From assembly GCA_002382525.1 (NCBI GenBank), contig DFYA01000221.1, positions 5,062 through 17,399 on the forward strand: a DNA stretch of 12,338 bases, read 5' to 3'. The DNA is from Opitutaceae bacterium UBA4094 (lineage in GTDB: Bacteria > Verrucomicrobiota > Verrucomicrobiia > Opitutales > Opitutaceae). The translations under genes and the position numbers were made by a program. Every line of letters starts with the position of its first letter. The stretch's first letter is position 1. Below are positions 5,568 through 12,338 of this stretch, in pieces. Under the pieces are notes generated by a model. It ran no database searches. It saw only the letters and a list, made by a program, of their open reading frames with translations, and had not been told where the DNA came from.

Positions 5568-8500
5568 GGGGCGGGTTGCGCGAGGGATTGGTTGCCGCAG
5601 GGTTCTTCGAGCAGGGAGAGGATGGCGTCGGTGTCGAAGCGGTCCACGAGCACGCGGAGCCGGGCGCGCCAGGCGTCGTCGGCGGGCGTGGCTTGTTCGA
5701 TGAGTTCGCGCAGGGTGGCGCAGTCGCCGATCTCGGCGGCGGCGCGGAGCCGGTCGCGGAGGGCGGAGGGGAGGGTGGACGGGCTGAAGGCGCGTGAAGC
5801 GGTGGGAGTCGGCGAGGGCGACGCCACCGGCGGCGCGGGGGCGAAGAGGTGGGCGCCGACGAGGCCTTGCAGGCAGGCGCCGAGGTGGGCGAAGCGTAGT
5901 GGTTTGGGCAATACACCGTCGAAACCCGCGGCGAGGCAGCGGGCGCGATCGTGTTCGAAGGCGGAGGCCGAATACGAAACGAAGCGGGTGGCGAGTCCGG
6001 GATGGGTCGCGCGGAGCGAGCGCACGAGGGCGACGCCGTCGGTGTCGGTGAGGCGGAGATCGATGAACGCAACGTCGGGCGGGAGCGCGTCGAAGACGGC
6101 GGCGGCCTCGGCGGGGTCGGCGGCGAGAGCGACGTCGCAACCGATGTGGGCGAGCATGCGGCCCAGGATGTCGCGGTTGACCGCGAGGTCGTCCACGACG
6201 AGCGCGCGAATGGTGTGGCCCGGCGCGAGGCGGGGGGCGGCGAGCAGGTAAGCGTCGGGCGCGCGGTCGAGGGTGAGGACGGGCTCGAGGGCGAGGGTGA
6301 AGAAGAAGTTGCTGCCCCAGCCGGGGGATGAGTTGACGGCGAGTTCTCCGCCCATGAGGGCGACGAAGCGGCGGGAGATGCTCAGGCCGAGGCCGGTGCC
6401 GCCTTTGGCGCGGCCTTCGCCGGCCTGGTGGAACGGCTCGAAGATGGTGGCTTGCGCGGCGGCGGGGATGCCGGCGCCGGTGTCGATGACCTCGAAGCGG
6501 AAAACGCCGGGTGCCTCGGCGGGGATCACGCGCAGGCGGACCTCGCCGCGGTCGGTGAACTTGACGGCGTTGGAGAGGAGGTTGACGAGGACCTGGCGGA
6601 GTTTGCGCTCGTCGCCGCGCAGCCAGACGGGGCCGGTGGCGGGGCGCTCGACGCGGAGGTCGAGGCGCTTTTGCTGGGCGCGTTGGGTGAACATCGCGGC
6701 GAGTCCGCGGATGAGGACGTTGAGGTCGAACTCGACCGGTTCGAGTTCCATGCGACCGACTTCGATTTTGGTGAGGTCGAGGACGGCGTCCACGAGACAG
6801 AGCAGGTGGTTGCCGCCTTCGACGATGGCCTGGAGGGCGCCGGACTGGGACCGGGTGAGGTTGGCGTCGAGTTGGAGGAGTTGCGTGTAGCCGAGCACGG
6901 CGTTGAGCGGCGTGCGCAATTCGTGGCTCATGTCGGCGAGAAAAAGGGATTTGGCGTGGTTGGCTTGGGCGAGTTCGGCGGTGCGGGCGGCGACGCGCTC
7001 TTCGAGGATTTCGTTGGCGCGGCGGAGTTCGTCGGCGGTGCGGACGCGTTCGGTGACGTCCTCGACGATGCCCTCGAAATAGAGGACGTCGGAGGTGGAC
7101 GGGTCGCGGATGGCGAGGGCCTTTTCTGAGATCCAGATGACGGAGCCATCGCGGCGCCGGACCTGCGAAATGAAGTCGGCGACGACGCCGTGGGTCTCGA
7201 CGGCGTGCGTAAATTCGCCGCGGCGGCCGGGGTCCACGTAGAGCTGGCGACCGATGTCGGAGAACGCGTGAAGGAGGTCGTCGGGTGTATCGAACCCGTA
7301 GATACGGGCGAGGGCGGGGTTGGCGCGCAGGTAGCGTCCTTCGGGGGTGCTTTGGAAGATGCCGTCGATGGCGTTTTCGATGATGCTGCGGAAGCGGCGT
7401 TCGGCCTCAAGGGCGGCGGCCTCGGCACGTTGGCGTTCGAGGATTTCTGCGGAGAGCTGGGCGGTTTTTTCGGCGACTTTGCGCTCGATCTCGGCGGTGC
7501 GGCGGTAGCCGGCGAGCAGGTAGCCGGCGAGGAGCGCGGCGAGGGCGAGGATGCCGGCGGGGGCGGCCCAACCAATCCAGCCGGGGCCGGTGGTCGCGAA
7601 GTCGGCGCCGGGGGCGATACGGATGCGCCAATGGCGTCCGGCGAAAGCGAGCGTTTCGTCGTGCCGCCAGGCGGCGGCGGGCGCGGGCGAGTCCGGGTTG
7701 GCGGCGGGTGCGCCGGCGGAATAAAGGAGGTCGTCGGGAGCGGCTTCGTCGTGGACGGTGACGTGAAGTCCGCGGTCGGCGAGGGCGGCGAGGGAGGGGG
7801 CGATGAGGCGGTCAACGCGGAAGACGGCGAGGCTGAAGCCGAGGAGTTCGCCTTGGGGATTGTTGACGGGAGCGAAGATCAGAAAGCCCGGGCTGAGGGG
7901 AGTGCCTTGGGCGAGTTGGACGGGGGCGGTGGCGACGGGTTGACCGGTGGCGAGGGCGGCGTCGAGGGCGGCGCGTCGGCGCGGGTGGTGGGCAAGGTCG
8001 AGGCCGAGGGCGGGGGCGTTTCCGCGGAGGGGTTCGACGTAGAAGACCGGGAAATATTCGGCGCGGGGGCCGGCGGGCACGATGCGTCCGTCGGCGTCGA
8101 GTTCCGTGATGCGAAATCCTTCAAGGCCGTCGGAAGCGGCGATTTGTTCGTAGTGATGGCGGGCGGCGGTGGGGACGCGCGGGATCCATTCGAGGGCTTG
8201 GAGTTCGGGCTGGCGCTGGAGGGCGGGGGTGACGAAGCGGGTGAACTCGCGGCGGGTGATATCGGTCGAGGCGGAGAAGTAGGCGGTGATCGAGTTGAGG
8301 ATCTCGGTCGAGCGGAGGAGTTGGCTGCGGAGGAGTTCGATGCGTTCGCGGGTGGCTTGAAGGGCGTCGGCGTGGGCGGCGCGGCGGGCGTCGGCGCTCA
8401 GGCGATGGGATGACCAGACGGCGAGGGCGAGGCCGCCAGCGACGACGACGAAAAGGATGAGGGCGCGGGAGGGGGAGGAGATGCCTTGGGCGCGGAGAAA

Positions 8501-8569
8501 AACGCGAAAGCCTCCGAGGAGGCCGGAGCCTTCGGCGGAGGTGCGTAAGCGTTGACGCAAAGCGGACAT
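5564..8569 (-). CDS. Membrane hybrid sensor histidine kinase (CHASE-PAS-HisKA-HATPase-REC)
   Basis: 1001 residues. A transmembrane helix (about 36-53) and a second (about 333-354) flank a periplasmic CHASE-type ligand domain (about 75-260; LEWIPRV, GLDLAHHPRR and FLIFAPVNN are typical). A coiled coil (about 358-392) leads to a PAS domain (about 393-508), HisKA with phospho-accepting H549 (SHELRTPLN), and HATPase_c with N box (NLLSNAVKF), DTGAGIP and GGTGLGLS (about 650-762). A receiver follows (about 787-905) with D793/D794, D837 and K889. The last 65 residues are helical and contain no histidine, so they are not a phosphotransfer (HPt) domain. It senses an unknown extracytoplasmic small molecule and should signal to the response regulator it overlaps by ATGA. 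How phosphate passes from an internal receiver to a second receiver without an HPt is unclear; direct H549 transfer is possible. ATG 8569 has no Shine-Dalgarno. Confidence 0.95.
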   Translation of the reverse strand: MSALRQRLRTSAEGSGLLGGFRVFLRAQGISSPSRALILFVVVAGGLALAVWSSHRLSADARRAAHADALQATRERIELLRSQLLRSTEILNSITAYFSASTDITRREFTRFVTPALQRQPELQALEWIPRVPTAARHHYEQIAASDGLEGFRITELDADGRIVPAGPRAEYFPVFYVEPLRGNAPALGLDLAHHPRRRAALDAALATGQPVATAPVQLAQGTPLSPGFLIFAPVNNPQGELLGFSLAVFRVDRLIAPSLAALADRGLHVTVHDEAAPDDLLYSAGAPAANPDSPAPAAAWRHDETLAFAGRHWRIRIAPGADFATTGPGWIGWAAPAGILALAALLAGYLLAGYRRTAEIERKVAEKTAQLSAEILERQRAEAAALEAERRFRSIIENAIDGIFQSTPEGRYLRANPALARIYGFDTPDDLLHAFSDIGRQLYVDPGRRGEFTHAVETHGVVADFISQVRRRDGSVIWISEKALAIRDPSTSDVLYFEGIVEDVTERVRTADELRRANEILEERVAARTAELAQANHAKSLFLADMSHELRTPLNAVLGYTQLLQLDANLTRSQSGALQAIVEGGNHLLCLVDAVLDLTKIEVGRMELEPVEFDLNVLIRGLAAMFTQRAQQKRLDLRVERPATGPVWLRGDERKLRQVLVNLLSNAVKFTDRGEVRLRVIPAEAPGVFRFEVIDTGAGIPAAAQATIFEPFHQAGEGRAKGGTGLGLSISRRFVALMGGELAVNSSPGWGSNFFFTLALEPVLTLDRAPDAYLLAAPRLAPGHTIRALVVDDLAVNRDILGRMLAHIGCDVALAADPAEAAAVFDALPPDVAFIDLRLTDTDGVALVRSLRATHPGLATRFVSYSASAFEHDRARCLAAGFDGVLPKPLRFAHLGACLQGLVGAHLFAPAPPVASPSPTPTASRAFSPSTLPSALRDRLRAAAEIGDCATLRELIEQATPADDAWRARLRVLVDRFDTDAILSLLEEPCGNQSLAQPAP

Positions 8570-8584
8570 GAGATGTCGCCGGGG

Positions 8585-8601
8585 AGCAGCGACGGTGCCA
8601 A
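8585..8601 (-). promoter_or_regulatory. Sigma54-type promoter upstream of the hybrid kinase
   Basis: On the minus strand TTGGCAC (8601-8595) is followed after five bases by CTGCT (8589-8585). This fits the TTGGCAC-N5-TTGCW consensus with one mismatch and keeps the GG-N10-GC spacing exactly. The expected start of transcription is about 8574, only some 5 nt before the kinase ATG, so the mRNA would be nearly leaderless. It agrees with the sigma54-type activator encoded in the same unit. Confidence 0.5.
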
Positions 8602-8615
8602 CGTGAAGGAAACTG

Positions 8616-8628
8616 CTAGCGGTTGATA
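8616..8628 (-). promoter_or_regulatory. IHF-like site
   Basis: TATCAACCGCTAG on the minus strand matches the IHF consensus WATCAANNNNTTR at all but one defined base. It lies about 42-54 bp upstream of the inferred start, between the promoter and the upstream repeats, where IHF usually bends sigma54 promoters. A single weak match, so tentative. Confidence 0.3.
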
Positions 8629-8672
8629 AATAGGCAGAAGCGGATCTGCGGAGGCGCCGTGGAGCTGGGCGA

Positions 8673-8709
8673 TGTTGCGGAACGATACACGGAGAGTGTT
8701 GCGAAATGA
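8673..8709. promoter_or_regulatory. Tandem direct repeats at enhancer distance
   Basis: TGTTGCGGAACGA (8673-8685) and TGTTGCGAAATGA (8697-8709) are 11/13 identical and start 24 bp apart. They lie about -99 to -111 and -123 to -135 from the inferred sigma54 start, the usual position for activator-binding sites. A small dyad GCAGA-N6-TCTGC (8634-8649) lies between. They are candidate binding sites for the response regulator encoded downstream. Confidence 0.35.
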
Positions 8710-8744
8710 GGCAGGTTGAGGGCGCGCGCGTTGCAGGGGCGGTC

Positions 8745-9707
8745 TCAGGCCAGGACGGGGAAGTGGCAGGATACGGAGTGCGCGGGGGTGGTGGGCGTGA
8801 GGGCGGGGGCGGATTGCTCGCACTCGGGGCGGCCTTGGGGGCAGCGTCCGTGGAAACGACAGGTGTAGGGGTCGGGGTTGACGGGGCTGCGGGCTTCGCC
8901 GGCGAGCGGGATGCGGGCGACGTGCGCGCCCGGGGCTGCGGAGAGGAGGGCGCGCGTGTAGGGGTGCTTTGGATACGCGAAGAGCTGCTCGGCGGGGCCG
9001 GACTCGACGATCTTCCCCAGATACATCACGAGCACGCGGGTGCAGAGGAGTTTTACGACATGAAGGTCGTGCGAGACGAAGAGGTAGGTGACGCCGAGGC
9101 GGTCGCGGAGGTCGGCGAGGAGTTTTAAGACGACGGCTTGGACCGACACGTCGAGAGCGGCGGTGGGTTCGTCGAGGATGAGCAGAGACGGTTCGCTGGC
9201 GAGGGCGCGGGCGATGCCGACGCGCGCGCGTTGTCCGCCGGAGAGCTGATGGGGGAAGCGGTCGAGGCAGAGGGGCGGCAGCGCGACGAGGTCGGCGAGT
9301 TCGGCCACGCGGGCGCGGACACGGGCGCGGTCGGTGATGCGACGGAGGAGGCGGACGGGCTCGGCGATGGAGTCGGCTGCGGTGATGCGGGGGTTGAGGC
9401 TGTCGGTGGGATCCTGGAAGACTTTCTGGATGAGGGCGCGTTCGGGGCGGCGGGCGAAGTCGGCGGCCGGGATGTCGCCGATGTGGGCGCCGTGAAAAAG
9501 GATGTGGCCGGAGGTGGGATCGGCGAGGCGCGTGATGAGGGTCGTGAGTGTGGATTTTCCGCAGCCGGACTCGCCGACGAGTCCGACGGATTCGCCGCGC
9601 ATGATGGCGAAGCTGACGTCGTCCACGGCATGAAGGGAGCCGCCCGGGACCGGGTAGCGTTTGGAGAGGTTCTCCAGTTGGAGGAGGGGACGGGCGGGTG
9701 TGGTCAT
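8745..9707 (-). CDS. dppF: Peptide/nickel-family ABC transporter ATP-binding protein (DppF/OppF type)
   Basis: One of two cytoplasmic ATPases that power the importer made with the permeases upstream. In 320 residues it has Walker [10 protein letters not shown] (45-53), Q-loop Q98 ([12 protein letters not shown]), the signature LSGGQ (155-159), Walker B LLILDEP (175-181) and H-loop H213 (VSHDLHVV). The C-terminal oligopeptide-transporter extension (about 230-320) holds [10 protein letters not shown] and four cysteines (283, 289, 296, 314) in the CRF-x-GRC pattern, which in relatives binds an iron-sulfur cluster. DxSLNPR in the Q-loop region and the canonical LSGGQ point to the F-type subunit. 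It begins 88 bp after the D-type ATPase and is the last transporter gene; a 175-bp regulatory gap follows. The substrate cannot be inferred from the ATPase; the symbol shows family position only. Confidence 0.93.
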   Translation of the reverse strand: MTTPARPLLQLENLSKRYPVPGGSLHAVDDVSFAIMRGESVGLVGESGCGKSTLTTLITRLADPTSGHILFHGAHIGDIPAADFARRPERALIQKVFQDPTDSLNPRITAADSIAEPVRLLRRITDRARVRARVAELADLVALPPLCLDRFPHQLSGGQRARVGIARALASEPSLLILDEPTAALDVSVQAVVLKLLADLRDRLGVTYLFVSHDLHVVKLLCTRVLVMYLGKIVESGPAEQLFAYPKHPYTRALLSAAPGAHVARIPLAGEARSPVNPDPYTCRFHGRCPQGRPECEQSAPALTPTTPAHSVSCHFPVLA

Positions 9708-9767
9708 TGCGACGGCGGGCGGTTGCGGCGGAGGTTGCGGTCGAGGTGGACGGGTGGTGGCGGGGCG

Positions 9768-9790
9768 GAGAACGAGTAAGAGAACGAGAA
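9768..9790 (-). repeat. Pyrimidine-rich spacer element, copy B
   Basis: The + strand run GAGAACGAGTAAGAGAAC (9768-9785) and the following GAGAACGGGG are pyrimidine-rich in the mRNA. It directly follows the stop of the D-type ATPase and precedes the F-type ATPase start by about 60 nt. The 18-mer matches copy C at 15/18 and copy A at 14/18. Confidence 0.5.
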
Positions 9791-9795
9791 CGGGG

Positions 9796-10767
9796 TTAGG
9801 AGGGCAGGGGGTGGTGGCAGGCGAGGGAGTGGGACGGGGCGACGGGGGCGAGGACGAGCGGGGCGGCGTCGCAGGCGGGGGAACGACGTTCGCAGCGTCC
9901 GGCGAAGCGGCAGGGCGTGAGCGGCCGCGTGAGGTCGGGGAGGTTGCCAGCGATGACCGGCATGGCGGCGATGCTGTGCTGCGAGGCGGGCGTCGCGGCG
10001 AGGAGCTTCGCCGTGTAAGGATGCCGTGGACACGTGAAGAGCGCGGAGGCGGGGCCGACCTCGACGACGTGGCCGGCGTGCATGACGGCGATGCGGGCGC
10101 AGCGTTCGGCCGCGAGGGCGAGGTCGTGCGTGATGAAGAGAACGGCCGTGCCGTGGTCGCGCGCGAGACCGAGGATGAGGTCCATGACGGCGGCTTGCGT
10201 GGTGACGTCGAGGCCGGTGACGGGTTCGTCGGCGATGAGGAGCTTGGGGCGACAGGAGACGGCGAGGGCGATCATGACGCGTTGGCACATGCCGCCGGAG
10301 AGCTCGAAGGGATAGGCTTGGGCGCGGCGGGCGGGGTCGGGGATGCGGACGTGTTGGAGGAGCTCGATGACGCGGTCGCGCAAGGGTTGTCCGCGCAGGC
10401 CGGCGTGGCGGCGGAGGACGTCGGCGAGTTGGTCGCCGACGGTGCGGATGGGGTTGAGGGCGCCGCGGTAGTTTTGGAAAACCATGGAGACGTCGCGGCC
10501 GCGGAGGCGGGCGCGCCGGCGTTCGGAGAGCGCGAGGAGATCGGCGCCGGCGAGGGTGATGCGACCGGAGGCGACGCGGGCGTTGGGCGCCATGAGGCCG
10601 AGGAGGGCGACGGAGAGGACGGTTTTGCCGGAGCCGGATTCGCCGACGAGGCCGACCGTCTCGCCGGGCGCGAGGGAGAGGTTGACGGCGTCGAGGACCT
10701 GGGCGGTGCCGCGGCGGGTGGCGAAGTGGACGGAGAGGTTTTCGACGGAGAGGAGCGAGGCGGTCAT
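9796..10767 (-). CDS. dppD: Peptide/nickel-family ABC transporter ATP-binding protein (DppD/OppD type)
   Basis: The partner ATPase of the F-type subunit, expected to form a heterodimer under the two permeases. Its 323 residues show Walker A GESGSGKT (42-49), Q-loop Q98 (MVFQNYRGALNP), the signature LSGGM (157-160 region, in ELSGGMCQRV), Walker B LLIADEP (176-182) and H214 (ITHDLAL). The LSGGM form, with M for Q, is typical of DppD-type subunits. The C-terminal extension has HPYTAKLLAATP and four cysteines (286, 292, 299, 317) in the CRFAGRC pattern linked to an iron-sulfur cluster in relatives. The ATG at 10767 lies 13 bp after the DppC stop with no Shine-Dalgarno, so it probably depends on translation of the gene before it. 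Substrate unknown. Confidence 0.93.
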   Translation of the reverse strand: MTASLLSVENLSVHFATRRGTAQVLDAVNLSLAPGETVGLVGESGSGKTVLSVALLGLMAPNARVASGRITLAGADLLALSERRRARLRGRDVSMVFQNYRGALNPIRTVGDQLADVLRRHAGLRGQPLRDRVIELLQHVRIPDPARRAQAYPFELSGGMCQRVMIALAVSCRPKLLIADEPVTGLDVTTQAAVMDLILGLARDHGTAVLFITHDLALAAERCARIAVMHAGHVVEVGPASALFTCPRHPYTAKLLAATPASQHSIAAMPVIAGNLPDLTRPLTPCRFAGRCERRSPACDAAPLVLAPVAPSHSLACHHPLPS

Positions 10768-10780
10768 TGTGCGGAGGGGT

Positions 10781-11716
10781 TCAGGAGCGGCGTTTGGGGT
10801 CGATGAGGTCGCGGAGCCCGTCGCCGAGGAGGTTGAACGTCAGGATGGCGAGCATGAGGGCGAGGCCGGGGAAGAGGGGAATCCACCACTCGCCGGAGAC
10901 GACGTAGCTCGCGCCTTCGGACACCATGAGGCCCCACTCGGGGGCGGGCGGGCGCACGCCGAGTCCGATGAAGGAGAGGCCGGCGGCGTTGAGCATGGCC
11001 CAGCCCATGTTGAGCGAGGCTTGCACCGAGAGCGGGGGGAGGATGTTGGGCAAGAGGTGCCGGAACAGGATGCGGGGGGAACTCGCGCCGACGAGGCGGG
11101 CGGCTTCGACGAAGCCGGCGCCGCGGAGAACGGCGGTCTCGGAACGGGCGAGGCGCACGTAGAAGGGGAGGTTGATGATGGCGCTGGCGTAAACGATGTT
11201 GGCGACGCTGTTGCCGAGCGCGGCGACGATGGCCATTGCTAGGACGAAGAGCGGGAAGGCCATGAGCATGTCCATGGCGTGGCCGGTGATCTTCTCGGTG
11301 CGTCCGCCGAAGAAGCCGGCGCAGAGTCCGAGGATCGTGCCGGTGGTCGCGGCGAGGACGACGGAGCCGAGGGCGATGAGGAGATCGAGGCGGACGCCGA
11401 CAACGACGCGGCTGAAGATGTCGCGTCCGAGGTTGTCGGTGCCGAACCAGTGGGCGGCGGAAGGGGCCTGGAGGGTGGCGTCGCCGTCGCTGGCAAACGG
11501 GTCGTAGGGCGCGAGCGTGGGGCCGAAGACGGCGACGAAAACGAACACGGCGAGCATGAACGCGGCGACGAGCGAAAGGGGGTTCTCGGACGCGACGTGG
11601 CGGAGGGTGCGCCAGCGGGAGTCGGGGGCTTCGGCGGGCGCGGGGGGCGGCGATGGCGCGGCGGAGGGCGCGGCGAGCGGGGCCGGGGCGGAGGTGGAAA
11701 CGGTGGCGGTGCTCAT
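10781..11716 (-). CDS. dppC: Peptide/nickel-family ABC transporter permease (DppC type)
   Basis: An inner-membrane permease subunit that pairs with the DppB-type protein to form the channel. In 311 residues there is a low-complexity Ala/Pro/Ser tail (1-33), longer than in most DppC proteins, then TM1 (about 46-66) with the N-terminal DppC signature around APYDPF, and the conserved HWFGTDNLGRDIFSR (89-103). Further TM helices lie at about 111-135, 150-168, 170-188, 231-252 and 280-298. The EAA loop that docks on the ATPases is EAARLVGASSPRILFRHLLP (204-223). It begins 79 bp after the DppB-type stop and ends 13 bp before the D-type ATPase. The ATG at 11716 lacks a Shine-Dalgarno. Substrate class is family inference only. 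Confidence 0.94.
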   Translation of the reverse strand: MSTATVSTSAPAPLAAPSAAPSPPPAPAEAPDSRWRTLRHVASENPLSLVAAFMLAVFVFVAVFGPTLAPYDPFASDGDATLQAPSAAHWFGTDNLGRDIFSRVVVGVRLDLLIALGSVVLAATTGTILGLCAGFFGGRTEKITGHAMDMLMAFPLFVLAMAIVAALGNSVANIVYASAIINLPFYVRLARSETAVLRGAGFVEAARLVGASSPRILFRHLLPNILPPLSVQASLNMGWAMLNAAGLSFIGLGVRPPAPEWGLMVSEGASYVVSGEWWIPLFPGLALMLAILTFNLLGDGLRDLIDPKRRS

Positions 11717-11734
11717 GGGCAGGTCGCGGAGAAA

Positions 11735-11764
11735 GAGAACAATTAAGAGAAAGTGGAAAGAGGC
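11735..11764 (-). repeat. Pyrimidine-rich spacer element, copy C
   Basis: The + strand begins GAGAACAATTAAGAGAAA (11735-11752) and continues GTGGAAAGAGGC. It matches copy A at 24 of 30 bases with no gaps. It fills most of the spacer between the DppB-type stop and the DppC-type start, ending about 19 nt before the ATG. An extra GGAGAAA at 11728-11734 extends the run toward the start. Confidence 0.55.
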
Positions 11765-11795
11765 GGTCGGTCGGGTCGCTGGCGTCCCCGTGACG

Positions 11796-12338
11796 TTAGG
11801 CGGCGGTGCGTTTTACGCGGGGATCAATCACGCCGTAGAGGAGATCGATGGAGAGGTTCAGGAGGACGAAGAGGACGCCCATCGTGAGGATGAAGCCTTG
11901 GACCGAGTTGTAGTCTCCGGCCAGGAGCGCCTCGAAGGAGAAGGAGCCGATGCCGGGCCAGGCGAAGACCTTTTCGACGAGCACGTTTATCCCGAGCAGA
12001 TACGAGAAGACCATGCCGAGGGTGGTGACCACGGGGAGGAGCGCGTTGCGCAGCGCGTAGGCGAGGAGGATGCGCGCGGAGGAGAGTCCGTTGGCCCGGG
12101 CGGCGCGCACGTAGTCGGAGGCGAGCGCTTCGAGCATCGCGGCGCGGGTCATGCGGGCGAGCGGGGCCAAGGCGAAGAGCCCGAGGGTGACGGAGGGGAG
12201 AACAAGCTGCGCGAACGCGGAGCGGAAGGTTTCCCATTGGCCGCGAAGCACGGTATCGATGAGGTGGAAGCCGGTGAGCTTGTCGGGTGGGAACGCGAAG
12301 ACGTCGAGCCGGCCGAGAGGGGCGGGCGCCCAGCCGAG
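11796..12338 (-). CDS. dppB: Peptide/nickel-family ABC transporter permease (DppB type), N-terminus cut off
   Basis: The frame is open to the right edge of the window, so the 180 residues seen are the C-terminal half of a protein usually about 310-340 long. It continues upstream through GFHLIDTVLRGQW; the GTG at 12251 is internal, not the start. The visible part has the conserved LPSVTLGLFALAPLARMTRAAML segment, the EAA-type ATPase contact loop DYVRAARANGLSSARILLAYALRN, then LLPVVTTLGMVFSYLLGINVLVEKVFAWPGIG, a hallmark of DppB-type permeases, and a final membrane helix before DPRVKRTAA. It forms the channel with the DppC-type subunit downstream. The binding protein and any operon promoter must lie beyond the window. 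Confidence 0.93.
   Translation of the reverse strand, partial: LGWAPAPLGRLDVFAFPPDKLTGFHLIDTVLRGQWETFRSAFAQLVLPSVTLGLFALAPLARMTRAAMLEALASDYVRAARANGLSSARILLAYALRNALLPVVTTLGMVFSYLLGINVLVEKVFAWPGIGSFSFEALLAGDYNSVQGFILTMGVLFVLLNLSIDLLYGVIDPRVKRTAA

Noticed and set aside
5568..6140. N-terminal extension of the response regulator
   Set aside because: The extra 191 residues are Arg-rich shadow of the kinase receiver; the receiver fold begins at ATG 5567, which overlaps the kinase stop by ATGA.
4353..6251. Very long open frame on the + strand opposite the kinase and response regulator
   Set aside because: Its product is Gly/Glu/Ala-rich with no recognisable domain, and the opposite strand encodes clear conserved proteins. 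It is a by-product of high GC at third codon positions. The same holds for the + frame at 7190-8413 and others.

Overview
The window is GC-rich (well above 60% by eye) and densely coded, and looks like a free-living Gram-negative bacterium. The ECF sigma factor, the CHASE-type hybrid kinase and the near absence of Shine-Dalgarno sequences remind me of Verrucomicrobiota (Opitutaceae-like), but nothing here proves the taxon. There are no RNA genes, CRISPR arrays, transposases or integrases.

Layout. The left end (to 990, + strand) is the 3' part of a protein with two class II aldolase/adducin domains; the second has lost its catalytic and metal-binding residues. A strong hairpin terminator (1041-1079) separates it from the rest, which all lies on the minus strand and reads right to left. 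In transcription order this is: a truncated DppB-type permease (12338-11796), a DppC-type permease (11716-10781), two peptide-type ABC ATPases (10767-9796 and 9707-8745), a 175-bp regulatory gap, a 1001-residue membrane hybrid histidine kinase (8569-5564), a receiver-AAA+-Fis response regulator (5567-4110) overlapping the kinase stop by ATGA, allophanate hydrolase (4060-2231), and an ECF sigma factor (1998-1270).

How it may work together. The ABC genes encode the membrane and energising parts of a dipeptide/oligopeptide/nickel-family importer; its binding protein would lie outside the window. The kinase and sigma54-type activator form a two-component pair, probably translationally coupled. 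Upstream of the kinase is a match to a sigma54 promoter (GG-N10-GC) with an IHF-like site and two direct repeats at enhancer distance, so the kinase/regulator/hydrolase unit may be autoregulated. Allophanate hydrolase releases ammonia from allophanate, the product of urea carboxylase (not present here), which suggests a nitrogen-scavenging locus. That link is inference from gene order.

Unusual features: two related 21-bp palindromes inserted in the same reading frame at two variable points of allophanate hydrolase; a shared ~18-30-nt pyrimidine-rich (mRNA sense) element in three operon spacers; and the lack of Shine-Dalgarno sequences at nearly all starts.
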